DNA of 13,739 nucleotides from CAZIMM01 sp964540415 (GCA_964540415.1 CAZIMM010000054.1:1-13739); one strand, 5' to 3'; positions 1 to 6,834 are shown, counted from the first letter of the stretch. Translations and numbers: made by a program. The notes: generated by a model not told the origin, from the sequence alone.

Positions 1-44
1 TGAAATCGCTTCATCGGCTTTGAGTTCGGATTTGACATCATGTA

Positions 45-470
45 CTCCACCAAAACAGAAGCGCCCCGCACAGTGGGGCGTTTTGTTTTGCCGAAAAGGT
101 AATCGAAACCGCAAAGTCCGTCTCGTGCCGGTTCGCCGCAGGCGGAGGCACGAGGGACACAAAATGCGAAGGTCGCGCAGCGACGAACGAAGCACAGCTT
201 CGATTACCGCCATCTCCACCAAAACAGAAGCGCCCCGCACAGCGGGGCGTTTTGTTTTGCCGAAAAGGTAATCGAAACCGCAAAGTCCATCTCGTGCCGG
301 TTCGCCGCAGGCGGAGGCACGAGGGACACAAAATGCGAAGGTCGCGCAGCGACGAACGAAGCACAGCTTCGATTACCGCCATCTCCACCAAAACAGAAGC
401 ACCCCGCACAGCGGGGCGTTTTGTTTTGCCGAAAAGGTAATCAAAACCGCAATGTCAATCTTTTGCCGGT
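45..470. repeat. 169-bp tandem repeat array, two full copies and one partial, highly palindromic
   Basis: Copies run 45-213, 214-382 and 383-470, a period of exactly 169. Copies 1 and 2 differ at only two positions (74/243 and 120/289); copy 3 is more diverged and stops exactly before the stop codon of the lipoprotein gene at 471. Each unit has a GC hairpin (CGCCCCGC, loop ACA; 62-80, 231-249, 400-418) followed by TTTTGTTTT. Then comes a branched structure: closing stem GGTAATCGAA/TTCGATTACC (98-107 with 199-208), a long arm GTCC..CTCGTGCC/GGCACGAG..GGAC (116-129 with 147-158) capped by CGCC-GCA-GGCG, and small hairpins GTCGC-GCA-GCGAC and CGAAGC-ACA-GCTTCG. The differences between copies either keep wobble pairing or fall in a bulge. 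This looks like a dispersed intergenic structured element rather than a coding region. The first bases (1-44) begin with TGAAAT, as in the units at the far right edge. Confidence 0.9.
392..427. terminator. hairpin of the third repeat copy, probable terminator of the lipoprotein gene
   Basis: The stem 400-418 lies 53 bases past the lipoprotein stop codon on the minus strand and is flanked by A-rich and T-rich sides (AAAACAG on the left, TTTTGTTTT on the right), so it could stop transcription from either side. The A401 change leaves a G-U pair when read on the minus strand but an A-C mismatch on the plus strand. That fits use on the minus strand, although the U-tract in that direction is interrupted. 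Confidence 0.5.
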
Positions 471-1073
471 TCAGGCAGTGTAATCGAGAATTGCCGAGGT
501 GTTGTCTGCAGGGGTAGCTTCCAGATATCCGGCAAGGTCGGTATAATCCTCGTCCGGCTCACGATAGACTTCCGCGAGATAAGCTTCGGAAACAATTTTT
601 CCGTCCTTGATTGAAATGATGTCGATGCTTTCGCAGCCCATATGCGCAAACTGAATATAAACGCCGTTTTTGTTTTCGAGGGCATACAATCCGGAATGGT
701 CGCCTCTGTATTCACCCAGAAGCGCCGCTTTCCCGTTTGTGTATGTATAAAATTCAAACATATAATCGGCTTCGCATGTGCCGCGTTTGAGAATCAGCTC
801 CGGTGTGCCGTCCTTGTTTATGTCATACAGTGTGTATTCACAGGGCTTCATGTCGTCGCTGACCGCATCAGCGGCACACTTGCCCAGAATTCCGACATAG
901 GCTTCTCTGAAATCTTCGAAAGCTGCAGATGTATTCAATATGTCCGTTGTTTGCGCTGAGATGATTGGTTCGGTTGAGTCATTCGGTACGGCTTTGGTGC
1001 TTTGCGCGCCGCACGATGTAAGTATAATGCACGAGGCAACAGCCACGGCTGCAATGAAAACTGCTTTTTTCAT
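471..1073 (-). CDS. putative secreted lipoprotein with an EF-hand-like loop, unknown function
   Basis: A 200-residue protein. The start is ATG at 1073, not an upstream in-frame start at 1244, because AGGAG sits 8 nt before it and the protein then opens with a lipoprotein signal peptide: M-K-K, a hydrophobic stretch (about residues 4-17) and a lipobox L-T-S-C. Signal peptidase II cleavage and anchoring to the outer face of the cytoplasmic membrane are therefore expected. The mature part starts with a Ser/Thr-rich linker and then a globular region. It contains D-I-N-K-D-G-T-P-E-L, which matches the first half of an EF-hand or dockerin-like calcium loop (D1, N3, D5, G6) but lacks the usual Glu/Asp at position 12. 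Similar 'D-x-N/D-x-D-G-x-x-E-L' segments are frequent in clostridial surface lipoproteins. It is a single gene with its own promoter. The substrate or partner cannot be told from the sequence. Confidence 0.8.
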   Translation of the reverse strand: MKKAVFIAAVAVASCIILTSCGAQSTKAVPNDSTEPIISAQTTDILNTSAAFEDFREAYVGILGKCAADAVSDDMKPCEYTLYDINKDGTPELILKRGTCEADYMFEFYTYTNGKAALLGEYRGDHSGLYALENKNGVYIQFAHMGCESIDIISIKDGKIVSEAYLAEVYREPDEDYTDLAGYLEATPADNTSAILDYTA

Positions 1074-1122
1074 GAAATATTCTCCTGTGTTGATTTTGTC
1101 CGCAGACCCTGCCGACAGCTTG

Positions 1123-1151
1123 ATGATATCACTTTTTCTCAGGATTTGCAA
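1123..1151 (-). promoter_or_regulatory. promoter of the lipoprotein gene
   Basis: On the minus strand TTGCAA (1146-1151) and TATCAT (1123-1128) are separated by 17 bases, a sigma-A-like arrangement. This would give a 5' leader of about 40 nt to the ATG at 1073. Confidence 0.6.
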
Positions 1152-1349
1152 CACTGTATTACTCCAAATATTGGTAAAGTTTCTGTATTTTATAAATGCA
1201 TACAAAATCAAAAAATAAAGAATAAAACGCCAAAAATAATGCATATTCCAAATTCAAAATCAGGCACGGCTTTCGCAACAGCATAATTATCCGGTCATGA
1301 AAATAGAATATTCGGCAAAACCGTGAACAGAGAAAAATATGCTTACGCG
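1152..1349. other. A+T-rich spacer between two divergent genes
   Basis: The full spacer between the lipoprotein start (1073) and the phosphoesterase start (1424) is 350 bp. Apart from the two divergent promoters I see no gene, no convincing hairpin and no recognisable riboswitch. Small open frames here have no SD and no family resemblance. Confidence 0.6.
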
Positions 1350-1378
1350 TGGACATTACAGGGAAATTATGGTATACT
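1350..1378 (+). promoter_or_regulatory. promoter of the metallophosphoesterase gene
   Basis: TGGACA (1350-1355) and TATACT (1373-1378) are separated by 17 bases and lie about 45 bp before the ATG at 1424. A second TATAAT at 1395-1400 has no good -35 partner. Confidence 0.6.
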
Positions 1379-1423
1379 AAATCAGCTTAAATTGTATAAT
1401 TTTTCATCGAAAGGAAATGACAT

Positions 1424-2383
1424 ATGCTGAAGTTCAAACAGATTCTGCTGACGCTCCTCGCAATTTTCATGCCGTTTTTGGTGCTGACTCCATTTCGCGC
1501 CTCGGAAGAAAATATCAGGCTGAATGTCAGCCTGATATCCGACACTCACATTGATTACCGTGAGCTTTACAGTCAATATGTCCTTGCGGATATTCTTCGT
1601 GATGTGGAAAAATCCTCCGACGGGGTGGACGCGTTTGTCGTCACCGGTGATCTGACAAATTACGGCGACGGCAAATCGGTTGAAAAGTTTTTTGATATCC
1701 TCAAAAAGCATTCCACAGTTGAAAACATGATAATCGCCTCCGGAAATCACGACATCGGCCATGTTGAGGATGTTACGCATGAGCAGGCGCGCCAAAGGCT
1801 GATAGAATTTTTCAACGAATACATAGATGCAGGCATCCGAAACATTTATTACAGCCGTGATGTCAACGGGTATACATTCATTGTCCTCGGAGACCAGGAT
1901 GACGACAGCTGGGACTTCCCCGAATACTATGAGGATCAGCTGGAATTCCTCGACAGCGAACTTGCCCGCGCAACCGCAAACGGCAAGCCCGCGTTTGTAA
2001 TTTCCCATGTTCCGGTGCAGGGGCCGAACGGCCAGGAGATAATCTGGGAGGATGGCGCCATGCGCAGTGAATTCGGCGACCCGACCAGGGAAATACTCGA
2101 AAAATACGAAAATGTGTTCTTTATCAGCGGACACCTTCATGCCGGAATCAACGGAGAGCTGGTTAAAAATCAGTTCGGCTTCAGCTGCGTCGAGACAATA
2201 AACTCTGTTACATATGTGAATCTGCCGACGGTTTATCTTGTCAACCGTTATGGCATTCCGTGGGGCGGCACCGGCTTCCAGATGGAGGTTTACGATGATG
2301 AGGTTCTTTTCAGAGCAAGAGATTTTATGACCTCATCGTGGTATCCGAGCTACGATTATTCGGTTGCGCTCACTGCCGATTAA
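1424..2383 (+). CDS. secreted calcineurin-like metallophosphoesterase
   Basis: A 319-residue protein of the calcineurin-like phosphoesterase superfamily, which uses a dinuclear metal centre to hydrolyse phosphomono- or diesters. The metal-binding motifs are present in order: D40-x-H42 (S-D-T-H), G75-D76, G107-N-H-D110, S194-H195 and G236-H-L-H239. The first 26 residues form a signal peptide (two Lys near the N-terminus, then a hydrophobic core up to about residue 23), so it probably acts outside the membrane. There is no lipobox Cys and no clear C-terminal anchor. The ATG at 1424 has AAGG 9 nt upstream and a good promoter further up. The gene stands alone, divergent from the lipoprotein gene. 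Family members include 3',5'-cyclic-nucleotide phosphodiesterases, UDP-sugar hydrolases and wall-teichoic-acid-related phosphatases; the substrate here cannot be assigned. Confidence 0.88.
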   Translation: MLKFKQILLTLLAIFMPFLVLTPFRASEENIRLNVSLISDTHIDYRELYSQYVLADILRDVEKSSDGVDAFVVTGDLTNYGDGKSVEKFFDILKKHSTVENMIIASGNHDIGHVEDVTHEQARQRLIEFFNEYIDAGIRNIYYSRDVNGYTFIVLGDQDDDSWDFPEYYEDQLEFLDSELARATANGKPAFVISHVPVQGPNGQEIIWEDGAMRSEFGDPTREILEKYENVFFISGHLHAGINGELVKNQFGFSCVETINSVTYVNLPTVYLVNRYGIPWGGTGFQMEVYDDEVLFRARDFMTSSWYPSYDYSVALTAD

Positions 2384-2386
2384 AAA

Positions 2387-2425
2387 CGGATAAGCCGACA
2401 CGGCTGCGGATTTCTAGCTTATCCG
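2387..2425. terminator. possible terminator after the phosphoesterase gene
   Basis: CGGATAAGC (2387-2395) is inverted at 2417-2425 with a 21-nt loop. It begins 3 bases after the stop codon. There is no U-run on the plus side (GTTGTCC), but the minus-strand reading ends in a T-run, so the assignment is uncertain. An alternative small hairpin is AGCCG-ACA-CGGCT at 2393-2405. Confidence 0.35.
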
Positions 2426-2522
2426 GTTGTCCCGGAAAACGCGAAAACACAATATGCTCTGAGCAGTGCGCAGTGCTTATGGTATTGAAGTTATTAACAT
2501 AGATGAATTGAGCCGCAATCCC

Positions 2523-2551
2523 TTGACTGATGAGTGAAAAAAGTATAAAAT
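2523..2551 (+). promoter_or_regulatory. promoter of the gene pair that spans the gap and the SPFH gene
   Basis: TTGACT (2523-2528), a 17-base spacer and TAAAAT (2546-2551), about 50 bp before the ATG at 2601. It probably serves both the interrupted gene(s) and the SPFH gene, because only 30 bases separate the second fragment's stop from the next ATG. Confidence 0.6.
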
Positions 2552-2600
2552 TATAGAAACATCCTCATTTGATGAAATATTAGAATAAGGAGAAAGACAC

Positions 2601-2625
2601 ATGGGACTTTTGAAAGCAGGCGCCG
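2601..2625 (+). CDS. 5' end of a gene cut by the assembly gap, probable SPFH paralogue
   Basis: ATG at 2601 has AAGGAG 8 nt upstream (2587-2592) and a promoter before that. Only eight codons are visible before the Ns: M-G-L-L-K-A-G-A. The first seven residues and the first 17 bases are identical to the start of the SPFH gene at 2720, so the simplest reading is a tandem paralogue of that gene. The rest of the gene is not in the data. Confidence 0.55.
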
Positions 2626-2635
2626 NNNNNNNNNN
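2626..2635. other. assembly gap (10 N)
   Basis: Ten Ns join two sequence ends. The codon frame of the left fragment (2601) and that of the right fragment (2636) do not agree across ten bases, so the run is a placeholder and the true missing length is unknown. The near-identical gene starts at 2601 and 2720 are a natural cause of an assembly break. Confidence 0.97.
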
Positions 2636-2689
2636 AGCGGTCACTCTTTTTCGGGCGGCTCGTCAAGCTCAAGCGGCGGACATTTCTAA
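2636..2689 (+). CDS. 3' end of a gene cut by the assembly gap, Gly/Ser/His/Phe-rich tail
   Basis: Seventeen codons and a TAA stop (2687-2689) are visible in the frame S-G-H-S-F-S-G-G-S-S-S-S-S-G-G-H-F. Low-complexity Gly/Ser tails ending in aromatic or His residues are common at the C-terminus of small membrane proteins (for example TPM-domain proteins) that neighbour SPFH genes in Clostridia. This tail does not match the zinc-ribbon end of the downstream SPFH protein. So the left and right fragments may belong to two different genes with the gap hiding the boundary, or to one gene of another type. Confidence 0.55.
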   Translation, partial: SGHSFSGGSSSSSGGHF

Positions 2690-2719
2690 AATATTTATTA
2701 TTTGAAAGGGGTACAAAAA

Positions 2720-4024
2720 ATGGGACTTTTGAAAGCGGGTATAGGCGCACTGTCCGGAGTGCTTGCCGACCAGTGGCGCGAATACTTTTATTGCGAAGCA
2801 CTCGAGACAGATGTGCTTGTTGCCAAGGGTGAAAAAAGAAGCGGAGGCAGAAGCTCAAACAAAAAAGGAAGCGACAACATCATTTCCAACGGCTCAATCA
2901 TCGCGGTTGCGGACGGTCAGTGCATGATTATCGTTGAGCAGGGCAAGGTTGTTGAGCTTTGCGCGGAACCGGGCGAGTTTTTGTTTGACAATTCAACAGA
3001 GCCGACGATCATGTTCGGCGGTCTGAACAAGGAAAACATAAAGAAGAACTTTGCCGTTGTGGGCAAGCGTTTCACATTCGGCGGAGAGCCGCCCAAGGAT
3101 CAGCGTGTATATTATTTCAACACAAAAGAAATTCTCGGCAACAAATACGGCACACAGAATCCGGTGCCGTTCAGAGTTGTGGACAAAAATATAGGGCTTG
3201 ATATTGATATTTCAATCCGCTGCAACGGCGAATATTCCTACAAAATCGTTGACCCTCTGATGTTCTACACAAACGTCTGCGGAAATGTTGAATACGAATA
3301 CAACCGCTCGGAGATTGACAGCCAGCTCAAAACAGAGCTTATGACAGCGCTCCAGCCCGCGTTTGCAAAAATATCCGAAATGGGCATACGCTACAGTGCT
3401 CTGCCCGGCCACACGGTTGAGCTTTCGGACGCTCTCAACGCCGTTCTTTCCCAGAAGTGGACTGAGCTGCGCGGCATCAAGGTCTGGTCTTTCGGCGTGA
3501 ATTCGGTCACTGCCTCCAAGGAAGACGAGGACATGATAAAGCAGCTTCAGAGGAACGCTGTTATGCGCGACCCGACAATGGCTGCGGCACACCTCGTCGG
3601 CGCACAGGCACAGGCAATGCAGGACGCTGCAAAGAACGAAAACGGCTCAATGATGGGCTTCATGGGCATGGGCTTTGCACAGCAGGCAGGCGGCATGAAC
3701 GCTCAGAATCTCTATGCCATGGGGCAGCAGCAGGGCGGCGCACCGCAGCAGCAGGCGGCAGGCTGGAAGTGTGCTTGCGGAGCAACAAACACCGGCAAAT
3801 TCTGCATGGAGTGCGGAAAGCCTCAGCCCGCGTCGGACGGCTGGACGTGCAAATGCGGAGCGGTGAACAAGGGCAAATTCTGTGCGGAGTGCGGCTCACC
3901 GAAGCCGGCAGGCGCACCGCTTTACAAGTGCGACAAATGCGGTTGGGAGCCTGAAGACCCGCACAATCCGCCCAAATTCTGCCCGCAGTGCGGCGACCCG
4001 TTTGACATGAACGACGCAAAATAA
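2720..4024 (+). CDS. SPFH-domain protein with three C-terminal zinc ribbons
   Basis: A 434-residue protein. ATG at 2720 is chosen because GAAAGGGG ends 8 nt before it and because it restores the M-G-L-L-K-A-G start shared with the upstream fragment; a TTG six codons earlier lacks this support. Residues about 50-290 form an SPFH (band 7/flotillin-like) domain of the clostridial type once labelled 'virion core protein', with N-G-S, V-A-D-G-Q and R-D-P-T-M-A-A-A segments. A Met/Gln/Gly-rich linker (about 300-348) follows. Then come three zinc ribbons: C351-x-C353 with C362/C365, C377-x-C379 with C388/C391, and C404-x-x-C407 with C421/C424. No transmembrane segment is seen. SPFH proteins oligomerise at membranes as scaffolds. 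The ribbons suggest a protein- or nucleic-acid-binding tail, which is inference. Role in this cell unknown. Confidence 0.88.
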   Translation: MGLLKAGIGALSGVLADQWREYFYCEALETDVLVAKGEKRSGGRSSNKKGSDNIISNGSIIAVADGQCMIIVEQGKVVELCAEPGEFLFDNSTEPTIMFGGLNKENIKKNFAVVGKRFTFGGEPPKDQRVYYFNTKEILGNKYGTQNPVPFRVVDKNIGLDIDISIRCNGEYSYKIVDPLMFYTNVCGNVEYEYNRSEIDSQLKTELMTALQPAFAKISEMGIRYSALPGHTVELSDALNAVLSQKWTELRGIKVWSFGVNSVTASKEDEDMIKQLQRNAVMRDPTMAAAHLVGAQAQAMQDAAKNENGSMMGFMGMGFAQQAGGMNAQNLYAMGQQQGGAPQQQAAGWKCACGATNTGKFCMECGKPQPASDGWTCKCGAVNKGKFCAECGSPKPAGAPLYKCDKCGWEPEDPHNPPKFCPQCGDPFDMNDAK

Positions 4025-4042
4025 TGCTGACAGCATAAAAAT

Positions 4043-4080
4043 AACCGTATCAGACGCGAAAGCGAATGATACGGTTTTTT
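4043..4080. terminator. bidirectional intrinsic terminator between convergent genes
   Basis: AACCGTATCA (4043-4052) pairs with TGATACGGTT (4067-4076); the loop contains an inner CGC-GAAA-GCG hairpin. On the plus strand TTTTTT follows at 4075-4080; on the minus strand the stem is followed by TTATTTTTA. It lies 18 bp after the SPFH stop and 12 bp after the stop of the minus-strand reductase gene. Confidence 0.9.
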
Positions 4081-4092
4081 GTTTTTCGTTTT

Positions 4093-5112
4093 TTATTTGC
4101 TCAGGCCGTCGAACAGCTTGACGTTATCAAAGGAATAAGTATACTTCCCGTCCTCAATGCCGTGAACTATTTCGCAAACCTTATCGTTGTAAGGAGTTTT
4201 CACGCCGTATTTCCTGCCGTATTCGCAAACAATGCCGTTGATTGCGTCAATCTCGCACTTCTTGCCCTTTTCAAGATCCTGAAGCATGCTTGCTTTGAGC
4301 AGACGGTGCTTCTTTATGCAAATCGGAATGAGGATGAAGGAGAGCTTTTTCTTGATTCCTTTGCCCTTGTAATAAAGAAGCTTGACAATGTCCTTCCCCT
4401 GAACCGGAGCAATTTTTATTCCGGCGGCGGATGCAACGTCAATGCATTCCTTGATGATGCTCTGGCAGCAAACGCGCGAGTCCTTGCGCTCGGCAGCGTC
4501 GCCGAAAGTGCCGCCCATCACCGCGGACATCCCGCTGAACGCGCTGTTGATGAGCAGCTTTGACCAGCGGACACCCATGAAGTTTTCTTCAACCTCAACC
4601 GGACACATGCATTCCAGAATTTTTTTGACCTCAAGCAGTTTGTCGTCAATCCGGCCGTTCATTCTGCCCAGACCGAACGAGAGGCTGTCCGGCTCGCTTG
4701 TAAGCTCCGACACGCCCTTGCCGTGGAGAGTTGCTCCCCAGGCAACGGTGCAGCCCATTGTTCTGTCCTCGCCGACAACCTGCGACACCGACAGCTCCGG
4801 CAGACCGTTCTGCATTGTGCAGACGATGCAGCCGTCCGCCATGTTCTTCTGAAGGCCTTTCAGAACGTTCACATTGTCCAGCTGCTTGGTCATGAGGATG
4901 ATGAGGTCATATTTTTCAGTGAGAGAATCAGGGGTCAGTGCGTGCACCGGAACAGTCATGTCAACAGTTCCGATGATTTTTGCGCCGTTTGCATTCATTG
5001 CGTCAACGTGCTCTCTGTTCCTTGTGATTAGGTCAACGTCCACGCCTGCTTTTGATATGTAGGCACCGAGCACCGTGCCCAGAGAGCCTGCGCCGTAAAT
5101 TGCGGTTTTCAT
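4093..5112 (-). CDS. ketopantoate reductase family (PanE/ApbA) oxidoreductase
   Basis: A 339-residue protein of the 2-dehydropantoate 2-reductase family, which typically reduces ketopantoate to pantoate with NADPH for coenzyme A synthesis. ATG at 5112 is chosen over upstream frames because CGGAG lies about 8 nt before it and the Rossmann loop then sits at the usual place: G7-A-G-S-L-G12. Further family residues are T-K76-Q, Q-N102-G, the catalytic-type lysine in R-W-S-K185-L-L-I-N189, and the C-terminal E287-I-D-A-I-N-G motif that binds the substrate in characterised PanE. It is slightly longer than typical PanE (about 300 residues), with a basic insert near 250-272. It reads in the same direction as the aromatic operon, 74 bp after aroQ, but has its own promoter. 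The family also contains enzymes for other 2-keto acids, so the substrate is not certain. Confidence 0.85.
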   Translation of the reverse strand: MKTAIYGAGSLGTVLGAYISKAGVDVDLITRNREHVDAMNANGAKIIGTVDMTVPVHALTPDSLTEKYDLIILMTKQLDNVNVLKGLQKNMADGCIVCTMQNGLPELSVSQVVGEDRTMGCTVAWGATLHGKGVSELTSEPDSLSFGLGRMNGRIDDKLLEVKKILECMCPVEVEENFMGVRWSKLLINSAFSGMSAVMGGTFGDAAERKDSRVCCQSIIKECIDVASAAGIKIAPVQGKDIVKLLYYKGKGIKKKLSFILIPICIKKHRLLKASMLQDLEKGKKCEIDAINGIVCEYGRKYGVKTPYNDKVCEIVHGIEDGKYTYSFDNVKLFDGLSK

Positions 5113-5141
5113 GGTATCACTCCGTTTCATCTGATACAAAT

Positions 5142-5169
5142 ATTTTATCATGTATTCTGATAAAATCAA
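5142..5169 (-). promoter_or_regulatory. promoter of the reductase gene with an overlapping inverted repeat
   Basis: On the minus strand TTGATT (5164-5169), 16 bases and TAAAAT (5142-5147). A perfect 9-7-9 inverted repeat, ATTTTATCA (5142-5150) with TGATAAAAT (5158-5166), covers the -10 and touches the -35. It could be a repressor operator; as an A/T-rich hairpin 20 bases past the aroQ stop it could instead be a weak transcription stop for the aromatic operon. Confidence 0.5.
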
Positions 5170-5186
5170 CGGTTTTGCAAAATGTT

Positions 5187-5615
5187 TTACGGATGATTTA
5201 TGAGAATATCAAGTGCCTGCACATAGCCAGAAAGACCATGACCCGAAACCGTGGCAACGCACGCGGGGCGGATGTATGAAACGCGGCGAAAATCCTCTCT
5301 TGTGTCCGGGTCGGAAATGTGCACCTCAACAGTGGGAATGCCGACAGCTTTTACGGCGTCGGGCAGGGCAATGCTCGTGTGAGTGTAGGCGGCGGGGTTG
5401 ATGACGATGCCGTCAAACTTGTTGTATGCGCTTTGAATCGCGTCCACAAGCGCACCCTCATGGTTGGATTGAAAAAACTCAACCTCAATTTCTCTTTTTT
5501 CTGCCTCACACTGAATAAGCTGCACGAGTGAATCATAGGTTTCCGTGCCGTAAATCTCCGGCTCGCGGATGCCGAGCATATTGATGTTCGGACCGTTAAT
5601 CACAAGAATTTTCAC
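5187..5615 (-). CDS. aroQ: type II 3-dehydroquinate dehydratase
   Basis: A 142-residue enzyme that converts 3-dehydroquinate to 3-dehydroshikimate, step 3 of the shikimate pathway. Length and motifs fit the dodecameric type II class: G-P-N10-x-N-M-L-G, R17, the catalytic-type Tyr in I-Y22-G, Q-S-N-H-E-G (49-54), N73-P-A-A-Y-T-H79-T, E97-V-H99-I-S and F-R110. The start is GTG at 5615, supported by GGAGGGA 5 nt upstream; a longer reading frame exists but is only the other frame of aroK. It is the last gene of the operon and overlaps the end of aroE/aroK by 20 nt, so translation is probably coupled. No strong intrinsic terminator is seen after it. Confidence 0.95.
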   Translation of the reverse strand: MKILVINGPNINMLGIREPEIYGTETYDSLVQLIQCEAEKREIEVEFFQSNHEGALVDAIQSAYNKFDGIVINPAAYTHTSIALPDAVKAVGIPTVEVHISDPDTREDFRRVSYIRPACVATVSGHGLSGYVQALDILINHP

Positions 5616-6834
5616 AAAAATCCCTCCAGATTCTTTCGGCGACCTCGGCTGCGTCGCCATCGTTTTGAATTGCTGTGTCCCGGAACCGTTCATAGAGCGG
5701 CAAACGCTGCCTGAACATTTCGGCGAGATCCGTGTCCGCCGAAAGGGGTCTGTTCTCACGCGGCAGCAGTTCGGTTCTGCGCTCAATGTGGTACACCCGA
5801 CCCGTCCGGCGCAGCGGATAATAGTTTTCGTCCGTCTTGACCGCACCGCCGCCCGTGACAATGATTTTTCCGCTCATTCCGTCAACTTTTGCGATTGCCT
5901 CGCGTTCAAAGCGGCGGAACAGCTCCTCGCCGCCGAGTGAAAATATTTCGGAAATGCTCATCCCGGCTGAGCGTTCAACCTCGGAGTCTGTGTCATAAAC
6001 CTCTTTGCCGGATATTTCCGCGAGCAGCTTGCCGAGAGTGCTTTTTCCGCTACCCGGCATACCGATGAGAACAAGGTTGGAGGTCTTTTGAGCAATGATG
6101 CGCATTATGCGCCGGATTTCACTGTCCGCAATTGCAGTGCCGAAAAAGAACTCCTCGGCGCGCTTTGCCTGAGCGACAAGCATGGAAAGGCCGTTTGCGC
6201 ACGGAATGCCGAGCTGTGCCGCCTGCAAAAGCAGGTTTGTGCGGCGGGGGTTGTAGATGAGGTCGATAACGCCGCAGGCATGAGAAAAAAGCGAAAGGTC
6301 GGTTATCCGTCCCACGGGTTCGGGAAACATCCCCACGGGAGTTGCGTTGACAAGGATATCTGCGTCGTAATGACGCGCAAGGTTTGAATAATTGTTCTCA
6401 CCCGTGCGGGAAATCGTGACAATTTCACTTGCTCCGAGGCTTTTCGCAGAATATTTAACCGCAAGGTGCGCACCGCCCGAGCCGAAAACAACAACCTTTT
6501 TTCCGCAGAAGTCGATTCCCGCGCGGCGCGCGGTGAAAACAAAGCCGTCAGCATCCGTGTTGTGCCCGACAAGCTTTCCGTTGTGCGGAACAATTGTGTT
6601 GACACAGCCGATTTTTTCCGCCGCGTCGGACAATTCGTCACAAAAAGGCATCACGTTTTTTTTGTAAGGTATCGTCACGTTCAGCCCGCCGAAGTTCCCG
6701 GCGGTGAGAAGCTGTTCAAGCTCCTGCGGCTCGCACTCGATATGGCGGTATTCCCCGCAGCCGAATTCGCGGTGAATGAGTGAGGAATAGCTGTGACCGA
6801 GATGTCTGCCGAGCAGTCCGTATATTTTGTCCAT
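5596..6834 (-). CDS. aroE/aroK: fused shikimate dehydrogenase - shikimate kinase
   Basis: A 412-residue bifunctional protein. Residues 1-about 245 are shikimate dehydrogenase (3-dehydroshikimate + NADPH to shikimate): G-H-S-Y-S-S-L-I-H substrate loop (13-21), N-V-T-I-P-Y-K58 with the catalytic lysine, N92-T-D94, the nucleotide loop G118-S-G-G-A, N163-A-T-P-V-G-M and N214-G-L-S-M-L-V-x-Q. Residues about 252-412 are shikimate kinase (shikimate + ATP to shikimate-3-phosphate): Walker A G258-M-P-G-S-G-K264-S-T, D281-T-D283, F306-R307, G328-G-G, the lid arginine in N-R362-P-L and R377-L-P-L-Y. All key residues of both parts are present. The two domains catalyse consecutive steps 4 and 5. The first substrate loop has Ser where most AroE have Pro (H-S-x-S-P). 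ATG at 6834 is 2 nt after the pheA stop with only a weak SD, suggesting coupled translation. Confidence 0.95.
   Translation of the reverse strand: MDKIYGLLGRHLGHSYSSLIHREFGCGEYRHIECEPQELEQLLTAGNFGGLNVTIPYKKNVMPFCDELSDAAEKIGCVNTIVPHNGKLVGHNTDADGFVFTARRAGIDFCGKKVVVFGSGGAHLAVKYSAKSLGASEIVTISRTGENNYSNLARHYDADILVNATPVGMFPEPVGRITDLSLFSHACGVIDLIYNPRRTNLLLQAAQLGIPCANGLSMLVAQAKRAEEFFFGTAIADSEIRRIMRIIAQKTSNLVLIGMPGSGKSTLGKLLAEISGKEVYDTDSEVERSAGMSISEIFSLGGEELFRRFEREAIAKVDGMSGKIIVTGGGAVKTDENYYPLRRTGRVYHIERRTELLPRENRPLSADTDLAEMFRQRLPLYERFRDTAIQNDGDAAEVAERIWRDFCENSCD

Noticed and set aside
20..440. Open frames on both strands in the left repeat array
   Set aside because: They consist of the 169-bp repeat translated, with repeated peptides and no SD; the DNA is better explained by its palindromic structure.
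45..470. CRISPR array
   Set aside because: The repeats are 169 bp, directly adjacent without unique spacers, and no cas gene is in the window.
1074..1244. N-terminal extension of the lipoprotein by 57 residues
   Set aside because: The extension covers the promoter and SD, and it would bury the lipoprotein signal peptide in the interior.
1382..2140. Long minus-strand frame opposite the phosphoesterase
   Set aside because: It is a codon-bias shadow; the plus strand carries all metallophosphoesterase motifs, a signal peptide, an SD and a promoter.
2463..2537. Short coding-looking stretch (Y-G-I-E-V-I-N-I-D-E-L) before the gap-interrupted gene
   Set aside because: It could be a remnant of a lost gene, but it is under 25 codons between stops, overlaps the promoter at 2523-2551 and matches no family I can name.
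2601..2689. Single frameshifted pseudogene across the Ns
   Set aside because: The ten Ns are a placeholder of unknown true length, so the frame mismatch is not evidence of a mutation.
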